Source of the DNA: Phragmites australis
Lineage: Eukaryota > Streptophyta > Magnoliopsida > Poales > Poaceae
DNA length: 64,000 bases
Reading direction: 5' to 3'
Assembly (NCBI RefSeq): GCF_958298935.1
Contig: NC_084940.1
Span: 10,260,001 to 10,324,000 of the forward strand
The position numbers and the translations under genes are program-made. Below, in pieces: positions 33,199 to 43,549 of the stretch. The notes under the pieces were generated by a model. It saw only the letters and a program-made list of their open reading frames with translations, was not told the origin of the DNA and ran no database searches. How positions within the stretch are numbered: the first letter of the stretch is position 1; every line of letters starts with the position of its first letter.

Positions 33199-34205
33199 CA
33201 CTACTACAAAACTAGCCATATATGCCAGCCCATCACTGCCGGTTCCTAATGAGCTGGCAGTGATGGTGCTTTACTGCCAGTCCATACGCCTCACAAGAAA
33301 AATCAACTAATATGGAACAGTAACAAGGGGAATCACTGCCGGCTGATAAATTGAGCCAGTAGTGATGCCCTTCACTGCCAGTTTATAGTATCAACAGGCA
33401 GTGAAGGGGTGGCTGGACCCGAATTTCTATTCCAATCGACTTCTACTCACAAAAGCTCACATCCAGCCTCCTCTCTCTCTTATCTCTCATGTCCGGCTGC
33501 CTTATCCTCCCCCACCAGCCACATTCGGCTCTCTCCCTTATCCTCTCCCACCATCCTCCTCCCCACCGGCATCACAATCCAACCCAAGGAGTCCATCGGC
33601 CTTGACGCCATCTGCGAGTGCCTCAAGCCCAACCTCTGCACGGAGTTCACCTACATCGTCTGTGAGGGGGACCCTGTCAACGAGATGCTCCTCATCATCT
33701 GGGGTCGCCTCGAGAGCTCCACCACCAACAGTGGCTGCATGTGGTTCTACAACCAGGGCCTGCTCGAGGAAGGGGACTTCTGCGGCGAGGAGCTGCTCAT
33801 GTGGGCGCTCAACCCCAAGGCTGGCGCCAACTTCCCTCTCTCCACGCGAACCATTAGGGCCATCTCTGAGGTCAAGGCCTTCGCGCTACAAGCCAAGGAG
33901 CTCAAGTTCGTTGTTGGCCAGTTCCTGCGGTGCACAACAAGCAGTTGTAGCAGACGATAGTGGGCAACCGAGCATCTGTGATTGTTTTTCTAGATTTTTG
34001 TGAATGTTTGTGATTACCAAATGTGTGTGGGTGAGAATGTTTGTGATTGTTATGTGAATTTGTGATTTTTAGTGTTTTTCAGTGATTTTTGTGAATGTTC
34101 TATGAATTTGTGAATATTCTGTGATTGTTTGTGAGCAATACGGCGAGGTCCTATGGCGGCGGCGGTGAGCACGGCAGCAAGCACAACGAGGTCTAGTGGT
34201 GGCAC
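33199..34205 (+). mobile_element. CACTA element H with captured CNGC exon (right end lost)
   Basis: Begins CACTACTACAAAACTAGCC, with ATCACTGCCGG / GGCAGTGATGG subterminal repeats to about 33405. It then has a CT-rich leader, the CNGC-like segment (33598-33935), and a stretch of GTTTGTGATTG-type repeats (33978-34135) like those in element D. No TAGTG terminus with a matching AGT duplication is recognisable before the peptide gene copy 3 remnant begins near 34210, so the right half, together with the 5' half of copy 3, appears deleted or rearranged. The end coordinate is approximate. Confidence 0.55.
33598..33935 (+). pseudogene. Captured cyclic-nucleotide-binding region of a plant CNGC channel
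   Basis: The frame from about 33598 reads LDAICECLKPNLCTE, YIVCEGDPVNEMLLII, GRLESSTTNSG, GDFCGEELLMWALNP, STRTIRAISEVKAFALQ and LKFVVGQFLR. This is the cyclic-nucleotide-binding domain of plant cyclic-nucleotide-gated channels: the phosphate-binding cassette (GDFCGEELL) followed by the start of the C-terminal helix linked to calmodulin binding. After QFLR the frame shifts; LHNKQL-like text continues one base off. No transmembrane or pore segment is present. The open frame extends upstream to 33409 through CACTA leader sequence, so a chimeric ORF of about 180 codons exists, but its start lies in transposon DNA. Confidence 0.8.
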
Positions 34206-34209
34206 CAAC

Positions 34210-34372
34210 GCCCCACCGTCTGCTAGGATCTGATGGCGCCGCTCAGCCGCCGACGGTGGCAACATAGGCACAATAGCCACCACTGCTGGCGTCCGTCATC
34301 AAGGCATCGGCAGGGGCTTGCATCATGAACAACCCAAATATTTCTTGCCCTCCCCCTCCCCACACACCATAG
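34210..34372 (+). pseudogene. Peptide gene copy 3, 3' half only
   Basis: Reads RLLGSDGAAQPPTVAT, then two stops in the spacer (TAG after VAT and two codons later), then LLASVIKASAGAC, NPNISCPP and HTP before TAG (34370-34372). Cys spacing is C-x8-C as in copy 2. The signal-peptide half is absent; CACTA element H and unassigned sequence lie upstream. Closer to copy 2 than to copy 1, suggesting units 2 and 3 separated last. Confidence 0.7.
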
Positions 34373-34542
34373 CTAGCTAGTTATACACATAAGTGTAATA
34401 ATTAGCTTGATTTGTTCTTCGGAAAATTAGTTATTTGCTTGAAATAAGTTTGTCGTCTGTAGGCTGGCAATAGTGATCACGACATACGTCAGTTGCTAAG
34501 AGTGGGTAATAATTTGATCATTTTATTACCCATTGTTTTTAT

Positions 34543-34548
34543 AATAAA
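34543..34548 (+). terminator. Poly(A) signal of peptide gene copy 3
   Basis: AATAAA within the AATAAAGAGCA block shared by all three duplicated 3' UTRs. CACTA element I is inserted about 90 bp downstream. Confidence 0.5.
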
Positions 34549-35100
34549 GAGCATGCAATCAGCTATTGATTTGGATTTGGTGCAACCACAGGCTATATTA
34601 GGTTTTGTCTGTGGATCAATGGTCTTATGCACTACACTACTGCAGATACCCTCATCAGTATCAGTTCAAAATCATCATCAGTGGCGGGTCTTGAACTGAC
34701 ACTGATTACTCGGCACTGATAGTCACAGACTATCAGTGCCGGGTATGGTACTGGCACTGAAAATCACTATTAGTGCCGGTTTGTGGATCAAACCGGCACG
34801 GATAGTACATATATCAGTTTCGGTTGGTGGTTACCAACCGGCACTGATAGGTATTTCCTGCCCTTCTCAAAATGTGGCGGTTGCCGCCAATACCGTGGTA
34901 TTTTCAAATTTTTACGGTTGCCTGCAATAGTATACGGTATATTTATATACACACATATAAATTTAATTTACGAGACGTCAAGTTTTATCGCAGGATATAT
35001 ACACAAGCACATATAAATTTCATTTCTAAAACATCAAGTCTCGTCACAGTATATATACACCGCATACATGTGAGGTTTCATTACAACAATGAAAAAGAGT

Positions 35101-37419
35101 TTAAGGTTTCTTACTAATCAAAGGTTCTGAACTCTGCCTTTTTTTGTTGGATGAAGGTAACGAGAGAGAGGAGCCAAATTCATGGAACTCGCCGGTTGGA
35201 CTGATGATTTGGTCATTAATGAACCCGGCAAGTTGTTCTTGAAGTGCGTTGATTTCAATGGCCATGAGTCGATCACTGGACAACGCGAGGAGCTGCAATT
35301 TCAACAATTGAAGAAATCAATCCTGATGAACACGTGTCGGACCTGAAAATTAGTCACCAAGATGTATGTCGCATACCTCAGCATCGACCACCAGGTATGA
35401 CGCATCTCCGTTGAATCCATGTATGAATTCCATTACACAAAAATCACATAAATTATTGCCCGGACCCTGCTTCCTACAAGGAAAGTCATGTCGGATAATC
35501 TATTCTTTCGCGAATGGCCGGTGCCTAACACTCTTTTTGATGTATCGTAGGTACACTACATGTGTGATTATTATCGTAAGTAGACTTAGATTCAATCAAA
35601 TCAAATATTACAAGAGCAATAACGAAATGGTCCTATTTTACCTTTGTAGTAAGTCAATGATGGGTTGGTAGGTTTCTTTTGGATTATTTTGTTAGTCGAA
35701 AACAACGATCTTGCTGATGTCCAGCTGGATGACAAGGAGGATCCAGTGATAACTGCACATAGGTCACCATAGGTTAGTTGGTCCTAATTTCTAACTATTT
35801 ATTGCTCAAAAAGAGTAGAACATTTATGAAGGGAAACACATACCCAAAGTGATAGGGCAAAAGTATGTATTTCTTCAATCATAGCTCCAGAATACACTTC
35901 AATGCATAGTCTTTGGTTACTTTTGAATTGGATTGCATCATTGTCAGGTTTACATGATGTGGGTCGATGAATCCCACATGGTAGATGCCCTCTGTCCTGC
36001 ATCTTTGTACCTCCATTCTACATAAGGAATAAGTTAAGACATTCAATCCAATGGTACATGAATGTATATTATGAATTATACGTATACGACATTTACAGAG
36101 TCCAACAACTCAAGATAGACACGTCGAGGGCATCTTGCTGGTACAGTCGATACATTTCCTCAAATAATATATAAATAGAGTCCTCCCCAAGGAGGAAATC
36201 TCGATCCTTGTGTCTGGCCTCGAATATTTCTCTACCATCCCACGACTCCTTCATGTACCACGCATGGAATTTTTGAAGTTGATATGTCAGTTTGTCCCAC
36301 ACGTTTGGTGCGACCAAGAGTTCTCCGAGCTTAAATTGCCATCTCTCGAATGCTTTTGGTGTTAGGTACTTGTTTAGAAATTGCTCTTTTGTCATTTTAG
36401 TATCTTCAAGAAATCTTTCTAAATTTTGTTCTTGTCGTATCTGTTCGATACAAGACTCCTTCAAGTATTTCTTGTTTTTTCTTATGCGGGTGTAGTCTGA
36501 TTTACTCTTATGCTCAACAGGTTTGGCCATCTTCAAGAAAAACTTCTGTGTTTCTACACAGATTGGTATTTTCTTCTCAGGCTCTAGCTTTTGAAAGAAT
36601 TTCTTGATACTGGCGTCCACTGTCGCTCTGGTTTTCTCTAGTATTTGTTCATAAGGCAACTTCTCAGATGCTGCCACCTTCTTAGGTGCCATTTGCTTCT
36701 GGGATGAAGCCGACTTCTGAGATGAACTCAAATTCTTAGACTGTGTAGCTGTTGTCAACTTCGGAGGGGGAAGAGTTGCCTCTCTTGGTGGCATTGGTGC
36801 TGACTTCTGAGGGGGAGGAGTTGGCTCCCTTGGTGGCGACTTCGGAGTGGGAGGAGTTGCCTCTATTCTGGGTGACGCTGGCGGTGGTGGTGACCGTGGA
36901 GGAGTTGGCTCTCTTCTTTGTGACGAAGGTGGTGGCGGCAACCGTGGAGAAGTCTGAGAAATTCTGTGTGGTGGGTCTGATCCCGCATCAGATGACTCGT
37001 CAGTCTCATCTTCAAACACTATGTAGCACTTGGGCCACAGAACAAAGCCACCCACGTTTAATCCGAGCCTCTTGGAACCTATCTCTCCAGGATAATCCAT
37101 GTCAATCTTCGTTAGCCGTCATATCATTGCATATGTCTTCTTCAACTATTGGTTACCCTTCACGCTCAACATCTTCGAGTTCACCGTGATCAGTCCAACG
37201 GGTATAGCCAGCCTTGAAACCCCTGCGAATCAAGTGTGCACAGATCTACTCTATGTTTGAAAATTGCTTCTCATTCTTGCAGTCGACACACGAACAACAT
37301 ATATAGTGATCGGCACGCTTCCTTTTTGGCTTCTTGTACATTGTGGCAGCCCCCAGAAAATCCTCAACGCCAACAAAGAACTCTGGCCCTCGATCCTGGT
37401 GCATCCATGATCGATCCAT
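35101..37419 (-). pseudogene. Transposase-associated domain plus Ulp1-like protease gene of CACTA element I
   Basis: On the minus strand MDRSWMH (ATG at 37419) opens a transposase-associated domain: FVGVEDFLGAA, then ICCSCVDCKN and, after one in-frame stop, HLIRRGFKAGYTRWTDHGE. The largest exon (36093-37100) is open for 335 codons: an acidic DETDESSDAGSD patch, a Pro-rich linker with repeated PPR/SPPP motifs, then a conserved CACTA domain ending YQQDALDVSILSCWTL. Later exons give GIYHVGFIDP (36019-35838), YHWILLVI (His at 35746-35748), IVVFD (Asp at 35695-35697, followed by a stop), PGNNLCDFCV (Cys at 35446-35448) and INALQEQLAGF (to 35101). The Ulp1 His, Asp and Cys are intact. Least decayed of the three copies; still not translatable without crossing stops. 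Confidence 0.8.
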
Positions 37420-37499
37420 CTGCAAATCATTATAATTAAACACATTCAAATTATAATCATTAAACATTTAACAATCTAGACCAAATTCGTTAAATTACC

Positions 37500-38410
37500 T
37501 CACATCTTGATTGGTCCCTATTTGAGGGCCCATCTCCTTCCAGCATTTAGGCCAGGTCGGGGGACCTGCCTTCCAAAGGATGCCATGTCCAATTGCGACC
37601 TGTGGGTGGATGTGCCATCCCTACAACATAGTATTTTATCAATTGTGTTAAATTGACTACATTGATTAATGAACAGAGAAAATTCACTAGATTATTATTT
37701 AAATTCAAGACTTTGAAAATATACGCAAACCACATACTATAAATTGGAGCTAGATTTTAGCGGCATTTGCAAATACCTCCCTAATTTTTTTTCTTTGCAA
37801 GGATGCCACTCGAATGACAGTTCTAGTGGTATTTTTGTAATTTTTTAATGGCAATAACGGTTTAAGTAGTGGCAAATTTGCAATTATCCGTAGATTTTAA
37901 TGTATACACCCACACCTATTTATATGTGAATATCAATCTACTCCTTAATCATCTGACAAAATATCAATCTTTCTCTAATTTATATCATATTAGAGCTCTT
38001 GCTCATTCCAAAATTCAACACTAAAGAACAACTATCTAAATTCAAATCTAGATCAATATAGCAACTAAATCCAACTAAGAATCAAATGTAGATCATCTCT
38101 ATACATCTAACAATGACAAAGTTGTAAACTTTTCCTAAATTAGATCTCAATTGCATCTCCAAATCTATAACCGTAGAACAAGCACCAAGCATCAACCCTA
38201 GAGCAACCTACCAAGTAAATCTATATAGAAAAGAAATATAGATCATCTTATTAACCTTAGAGCACTTGACTCCTCCAAATCTTGAATCCTCCAACCGTAG
38301 AGATGGCAAAAATGGCGAACGACACTGTTCCGGTGGGCTTGCGGCAGCTCTAGTCGCGCTGGTTGCTCTTGGGGAGAAGGTGGGCTTTATACTCTAGCAC
38401 CCCATCAATA
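37500..38410. other. Non-coding left part of element I gene region
   Basis: AT-rich with no ORF of interest; upstream of the minus-strand gene, hence probably its 5' region. No promoter motif can be pinned down with confidence. Confidence 0.4.
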
Positions 38411-38549
38411 TTGGTTGGTATATGGAACCGACAATGATAGACACTATCAGTGCTGGTTTGTGGTTGGAACCGGCACTGATATATCAGTGCCAGTCCAGCC
38501 ACGAACCGGCACTGATAGACCAGCATATATGTGGTGTTCTGTGGTAGTG

Positions 38550-40765
38550 CTACTTACGTGCACTTGTAGCTGTGTTACAACTAACCTGAAATCAGGGCTG
38601 GTTTCAGTCGACGCGATTTGAATTGTCGTCGGTGCGATTTTGGCTACCGTCAGGTTTAGAGGGAGACACTGGGAAACAGGTTAGCTTGGTGGTGGTGGCG
38701 GATGCAAGGGTGGGAAGGTGAGGCAACAAGGACGCTCTTAGCTGTGGGTGGCAAAGGACCGCGTGTTTTGGTAGGTGACAGGACGTGGGAGGCACAGAGA
38801 GTGACGGACAAAGCCGGGTTAGCGTGGCGGTAGTGGCAGATGCGGATTGGTAGGGAAGCGTGCAGTGCAGAGAATACGTGAAATCACAAGAAGAGGGGCT
38901 ATACGGAGGTTGAAGATGATCTCTGGACCATCTGATTTTTATCCGACAGCCTAGGGACGTCGATTGGACGATTGTCAAGCCATTGACATTTAGCAACATC
39001 CTTATTCAAGTGGTTCAATGCTGAATTTGCTCGAAAAACTTGGAATTAATTTATAAGTTAGTACTTCCAGGCTTAACTCGAGACTTGGGCAATTAATTGC
39101 ACTCATATATAAACATAAATAGTTATACGTACACATGTACCATGAAGGACATTAATATCACGATTTCGTTGAAATTATTCATTTCAAAATTCCCGAAAAA
39201 GCTAGATAATTATGCGTCCTTCTCTCCATGGAAACAATAGGCTCAGCTGCTACTTGGGGTCGCCATAAATGTGTAAAGATCGAAGGAATATCCTGATCAC
39301 ACAGAATTAATGTCAAGTCCGCATATCACAGTTGACTTGAATGCCTAATACCTGCTGGAGCGCAGATAAACACAAGTCAAAAGGCAAGTTCAAAGCCAAT
39401 CCGTGGGGGTTCTTGCTATGTAATGCCATCACTGGGAAGCTTCAAGGCAGACAACTAACGCATGAATGTTGTACAGATCTAAGCCGAGTTCAGCTGCAAA
39501 TGAATTCAACCACACCGCTAGCTGCATTTTGAACGGTCTGCAGTTATAGCTTTATAGCCTTATGGGCATCCATGGCGTAAGGGTACTTATAGCCTTATAG
39601 GCATGCAGCTGAGCATGCACGCATGGCGCACATTCGCGTATCAGTGGAGGAAGTGTTTTCGCCGTCGTCGCCGCGGATTCAGAGAGGGTTTTTGACGGAG
39701 TGAGCCGTGGAGAAGCTTCATTAGGAATCCGTATGTTCCAATTCAAGCGTGGAATGGAAATGATCCATCCATGGATGCATACGTAAACTTGCAGCGTGCA
39801 GATCAGCTGTGACCTTACTCATATATATGACTGTAGGATGAAGTTGGTATGCATAACCCATTTGACGGCCAATTCCTTGGAATTAGAACGCGTTGCCATA
39901 GCAATGATCTAGCCAAAAGTCACCGGTACAGACTTGCAATACGGAATGATCGGTACAACCTATCAATTGGATGTTCAAGTCAACGGGTCTGTTGACTTTG
40001 ACATTCTGTTTGACAGGAATATTCCTTCTCTTTTTAAATATTTATTTTGGCAACTCTAAGTTTGTTTATAATATAATAAAATTATCCTGGCCTCTAGATC
40101 CCGCACATTATTACAGCCTCAGTCGTCATAGGATGATCGAACAGGACCAAGCTAAAACATGACAAGTTTAACAATCTCCGAGGTGATTGAACACAACTAA
40201 AAGGGAAAAAACAAAAATATGACAAACCACATGACTATGAAAAGGGAAACACAACAAAGTGGGTCTAAGAAGGTGAATTGGCTATGCGTAGTCTAGACTG
40301 CGACATAACATGGGTAAAGAGCAACCTGACCACCCGCTCCAAGTGCGCATACGTTGTAGTCACCGAATGTCGCCGCTTCTGTTGCTGCATAATAAACATG
40401 TATGGAGTCACCACATACAAGAAAAGATAACATGCAAAGGAGAGGAATATTGTTTTTTGTTAATGTAGGACAAAAAATGGCGACTGGAGGTGGTGAATAT
40501 GTGTCTCACTAATTTCTTTCAAAACGGATGACCTTCTCCTATTTTGTCACCCAATGCACCTCAAAACGCAGCGGAAGAAAAAACCGAAGAGAAACTATTA
40601 GTTGCTATGAAAACTCCAAACATTGCTTTCATGGTTTTAAATGAACTCTAGATTCCATTTGCACATATCCCGCAAGTCATCGCCACATAAAGGTAGCAAC
40701 TTGATGAAAGAATCATTTGCTCCAAAAAAAAAAAAAGATCACCGGAAGAAAAAATTGTTCTATGT
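38550..40765. other. Unit 3 tail and gene-free sequence
   Basis: 38550-38602 and 39000-39330 align with unit 2. A ~390-bp block at about 38603-38995 (starts near GGTTTCAGTCGACGCG, ends near CCATTGACATTTAGC) is absent from unit 2 and so is either an insertion here or a deletion there; no clear terminal repeats were found. 39330-40765 contains no recognisable gene; it has AT-rich stretches and a poly(A) run near 40724. Confidence 0.4.
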
Positions 40766-41170
40766 TGAGGGTTAGTCCCTGACGATGATTCCATAGTATA
40801 CTAGTTGAGGGACGCCCCGCAACCAGCAAGGGCTGGTCATGGGATCACATTAAATCGTAGGGAGGTTGGTCGCGCAAGCTTCGCGCTGGTCGTGCGAGCC
40901 AAGGGTTGGTCGCGCGATGTGCCAGGGTTCAGGGAATATCCCCCGCCAGAAGCCATACCCTCGTAGGGCCCGTTAGCCAGGATGCCCCCTTACTCAATAA
41001 CCCAACAGTAGCTCCTAAGCTTCCTTGTGGTCGTAGTCAGGTCTGGTTGTCCCACTTAGGCCCCGAGGGAACATAGTCCACCCAGAGTGTGGTTGTCGAC
41101 GCCATTAGCTTTTAGAGTTTGACTTTGAACGTGACATCATGTGGGGAGGTTAAGTGTCTAGAGAGAGAGA
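40766..41170 (-). mobile_element. 3' LTR (terminal part) of the Tat gypsy element
   Basis: Shares TGAGGGTTAGTCCCTGACGA plus TGATTCC with the 5' LTR at 56146, then diverges. The text beyond contains GGTCGCGCGA-type repeats (40868-40918) and CCCACTTAGGCCCCGAGG, typical of gypsy LTRs. The inner border is unclear because of a GA-rich tract at 41160-41195 and the following insertion. Confidence 0.5.
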
Positions 41171-41189
41171 GTGAGAGAGAGAGAGAGAG

Positions 41190-42700
41190 AGAGATTGATT
41201 ACCACTAGGCCCAAGGGACTTTCGGTTCCCCATGTGCACCTCCTTGGATTTCAAGCGGCTCGGATGTCGTGCCATGTGAGATCACGTGATGAAAAAGTTT
41301 GATTGATGAAATTAGCAGTACAAAGTGATTTAGCATAATGACATTTGGTTTATGTTCATGAGTTGCTAAGATATGCTTGGATAGCATAGTTGGTTTGATG
41401 CGCTACCATTGTTTGGGTATGCTTATGTTAGTGTGTTGGTCTTGCTTGGAGTTTGCATGGTGTTGTGTGAACTAATCTTGAGTCAAGATGGGAAGAACTT
41501 GTGCCCGTACTCGATTGTTGTTTGATTCATGTGCAAGTGTTGCTCGAAGGCGAACGTGGTCGATGACGGATCGACAAACTAAGTTCAAAGAGGAACTGAG
41601 GTTCGACGACTAGGTTCAGGATGAACTGAGATCGTGGTGATCAAGGATGTCATGTGGGACGTTCGAGCTAAGAAAACAATGCATATAGAGACAAGGCTTC
41701 GCGATGGACGCAAGAGGCGATCTGATCGTGAGAGGATATGAAGACCAATCCATGTTCAAGTCAGAGCAGGCACGAGGGAGTTGTGTGGTGGCTGGACTTG
41801 AGACAAGAGTTAGTGTCAGAGATGGACTCTGAATTAGTTACGTATATACATGTATGCATGGGAGATGTCCATGCATGATTACGCAAGAGAGTTGTTGACT
41901 AATTAGCTTAATTAGCGGAAGTTATTTGTCCTCTTGTGATTAGAGGAAGATAGAGACCATATTGAATACGACAGGGAGTTGTAGTTTGATTCAGTCACGT
42001 TTGTGCGTGTGGCTACTGTATAAATAGAGAGGTCTATTGTATTATGCAGTAGAGCGCAGAACAAGGTAGCACAATGCAACAAAGAGTTAGAGATACTCAA
42101 GAGAGAGCTGTTTTGGGATTTCATGAAAATCCTTGTTGGATGCTTTGGAGAGGCATCTTGTAAACTCATCTATGCAATGGAAATCAAGTTTCGTCAGTTG
42201 ATGAGTTGTTGATTCGGAATTTTCTCTCTGTTCTATATTCTGCATGTTCGGTTTTAGTTTTCAATTAATTTCATGTTTTTATGAAGTTTCATCTTGGTTT
42301 AATCCTTCCAAAACCTTGCTAGAATATCTAGTGTTTGATTTGAGAAAATTTCAAGTGGATTTGGTTTGATCTCGAGTAACTTTTTGTCAACTCGACTAGG
42401 TTTTGTTCTACTCGATTCTGGTTGACACAATATGCTTCGACTAGGAATAACTTTTTATCCACATATCCAATTTACTCAATACTTATTGTGTTAGTTTCGT
42501 ATTTGTATCTATTTTCTGCTAACAAAAATTCTGAGCAATCCGACCAGTAGATCTTTCTCTACATCGTTTTTACTAGAGCTTGTGCAATATGTCTCGAGTG
42601 GAATATCGAGTTTAAATCGAGTTTCAATTTGGGTGAGTTAATCTTTGAATTTGGTTTACGCAATCATGCACCCCCCTCTGGTTGGGTATTCTTCACATAT
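41190..42700 (+). mobile_element. LTR-like block inside the gypsy element (probable solo LTR)
   Basis: No coding region. It has a clear core promoter, CTGTATAAATAGAGAGG at 42016-42033, followed by a likely R region with GGATTTCATGAAAATCC and GCATCTTGTAAACTCATC, then an AT-rich U5-like part ending near CACCCCCCTCTGGTTGGG. Part of it resembles 32460-32570. Terminal TG/CA and a target duplication were not pinned down, so borders are approximate. Confidence 0.45.
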
Positions 42701-42910
42701 TCAATCCTACACGTCGGTTTAGGTTGCTCAGTACTTCCGAGAGTGAGGTACCATGTTGAGATATATATAAAAAACTAAGTTGTCGGTGCCTAGACGTAGC
42801 CACACATGCACGGTTTTAACCAGGAATCGGCCATGAGCCCCCTGAGTAGTAAATGGCAGGACCACCGACATTTCCCTTAGTGGCTCCGCCTTCTAGCCAG
42901 GCATCAATCA

Positions 42911-43346
42911 ATGGCCAATCGGGCTATAAAAGCAAGAGTTTACCTGGCTCCGCTTGCCGTGGTGCCCCTGGGGGCAGACAATCTCAAAGTTCTACTTGTA
43001 GGGTTAGAGCCAGCAGCCATCGTGCTTCCCTCACTACAGAGAGGGTCTCCCCCTACCTCTCCCGCTCGATCTCCGGCCCAAGTGGTTGCCCCAGTTTAGA
43101 TTATCGACATCTCCAACGACGAGGAGGAGACCAACAGGGACCTTCTGAAGGAGGAGACCGACGAAGAGGAGAAGACAGAGGAGAAGCAGAAGGAGGGTTA
43201 GCCGGGTTCACTGGCGCCGGTCAATAACTCCAACAGGGTCTTCATGCTGGCCACCCTCCCTAGCCACTACGCAAGCCATCGTCCAATTCCCGGGGCGATC
43301 AGCTGCCACCCCAAGGAAGAGTATAAGAGGTTCCTCGACTCGTTTA
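42911..43346 (+). pseudogene. Antisense ORF relic between pol and 3' LTR of the Tat element
   Basis: On the + strand, opposite to gag-pol, the frame from 42911 reads ANRAIKARVYLAPLA..GSPPTSPARSPAQVV, crosses TAG at 43097-43099 and continues IIDISNDEEETNRDLL, a long Glu/Lys-rich acidic stretch, another stop at about 43198, then RVFMLATLPSHYA and EEYKRFLDSFKSK. Extra antisense ORFs in this position are known for Tat/Ogre-lineage gypsy elements; their role is not established. Identification rests on position and on the acidic DEEE motif, not on a recognised domain. Confidence 0.5.
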
Positions 43347-43549
43347 AGAGCAAATAGGGGTCTATATACTTTTGAATTCTTAGAGGTGGTGGATCTTTAC
43401 GATTTGCAAGAGTTAGACAGAACCTTTCTGTCAACCTGGCTCTAGCCACTCGAGGCAAGAGGGAAGGAACAAGCATGTAATAGGGTAGTTAGCCCTTTCT
43501 AATGGCCTCGCTAATGACTGCAAGACCATACAGGAGCCTCGTGGGTTTT

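Larger units (their letters stand above)
34635..38549. mobile_element. CACTA element I, complete copy (3915 bp) with degraded Ulp1-like gene
   Basis: Starts CACTACTGCAGATACCCTC and ends TTCTGTGGTAGTG, with target duplication CTA (34632-34634 and 38550-38552). Removing the element restores a GCACTACTTA sequence that matches unit 2 at 27035, confirming the borders independently. Subterminal CAGTGCCGG / CCGGCACTGAT repeats lie at 34690-34855 and 38410-38520. The minus strand carries a gene with a transposase-associated domain and a Ulp1-like protease, broken by a few stops. The TNP2 catalytic domain is not present, so the element is non-autonomous as seen. Confidence 0.93.

Noticed and set aside
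36752..37189. 145-codon + strand ORF with EGEELPLLV-type repeats
   Set aside because: It is the complement of the Pro-rich linker of the minus-strand CACTA gene.
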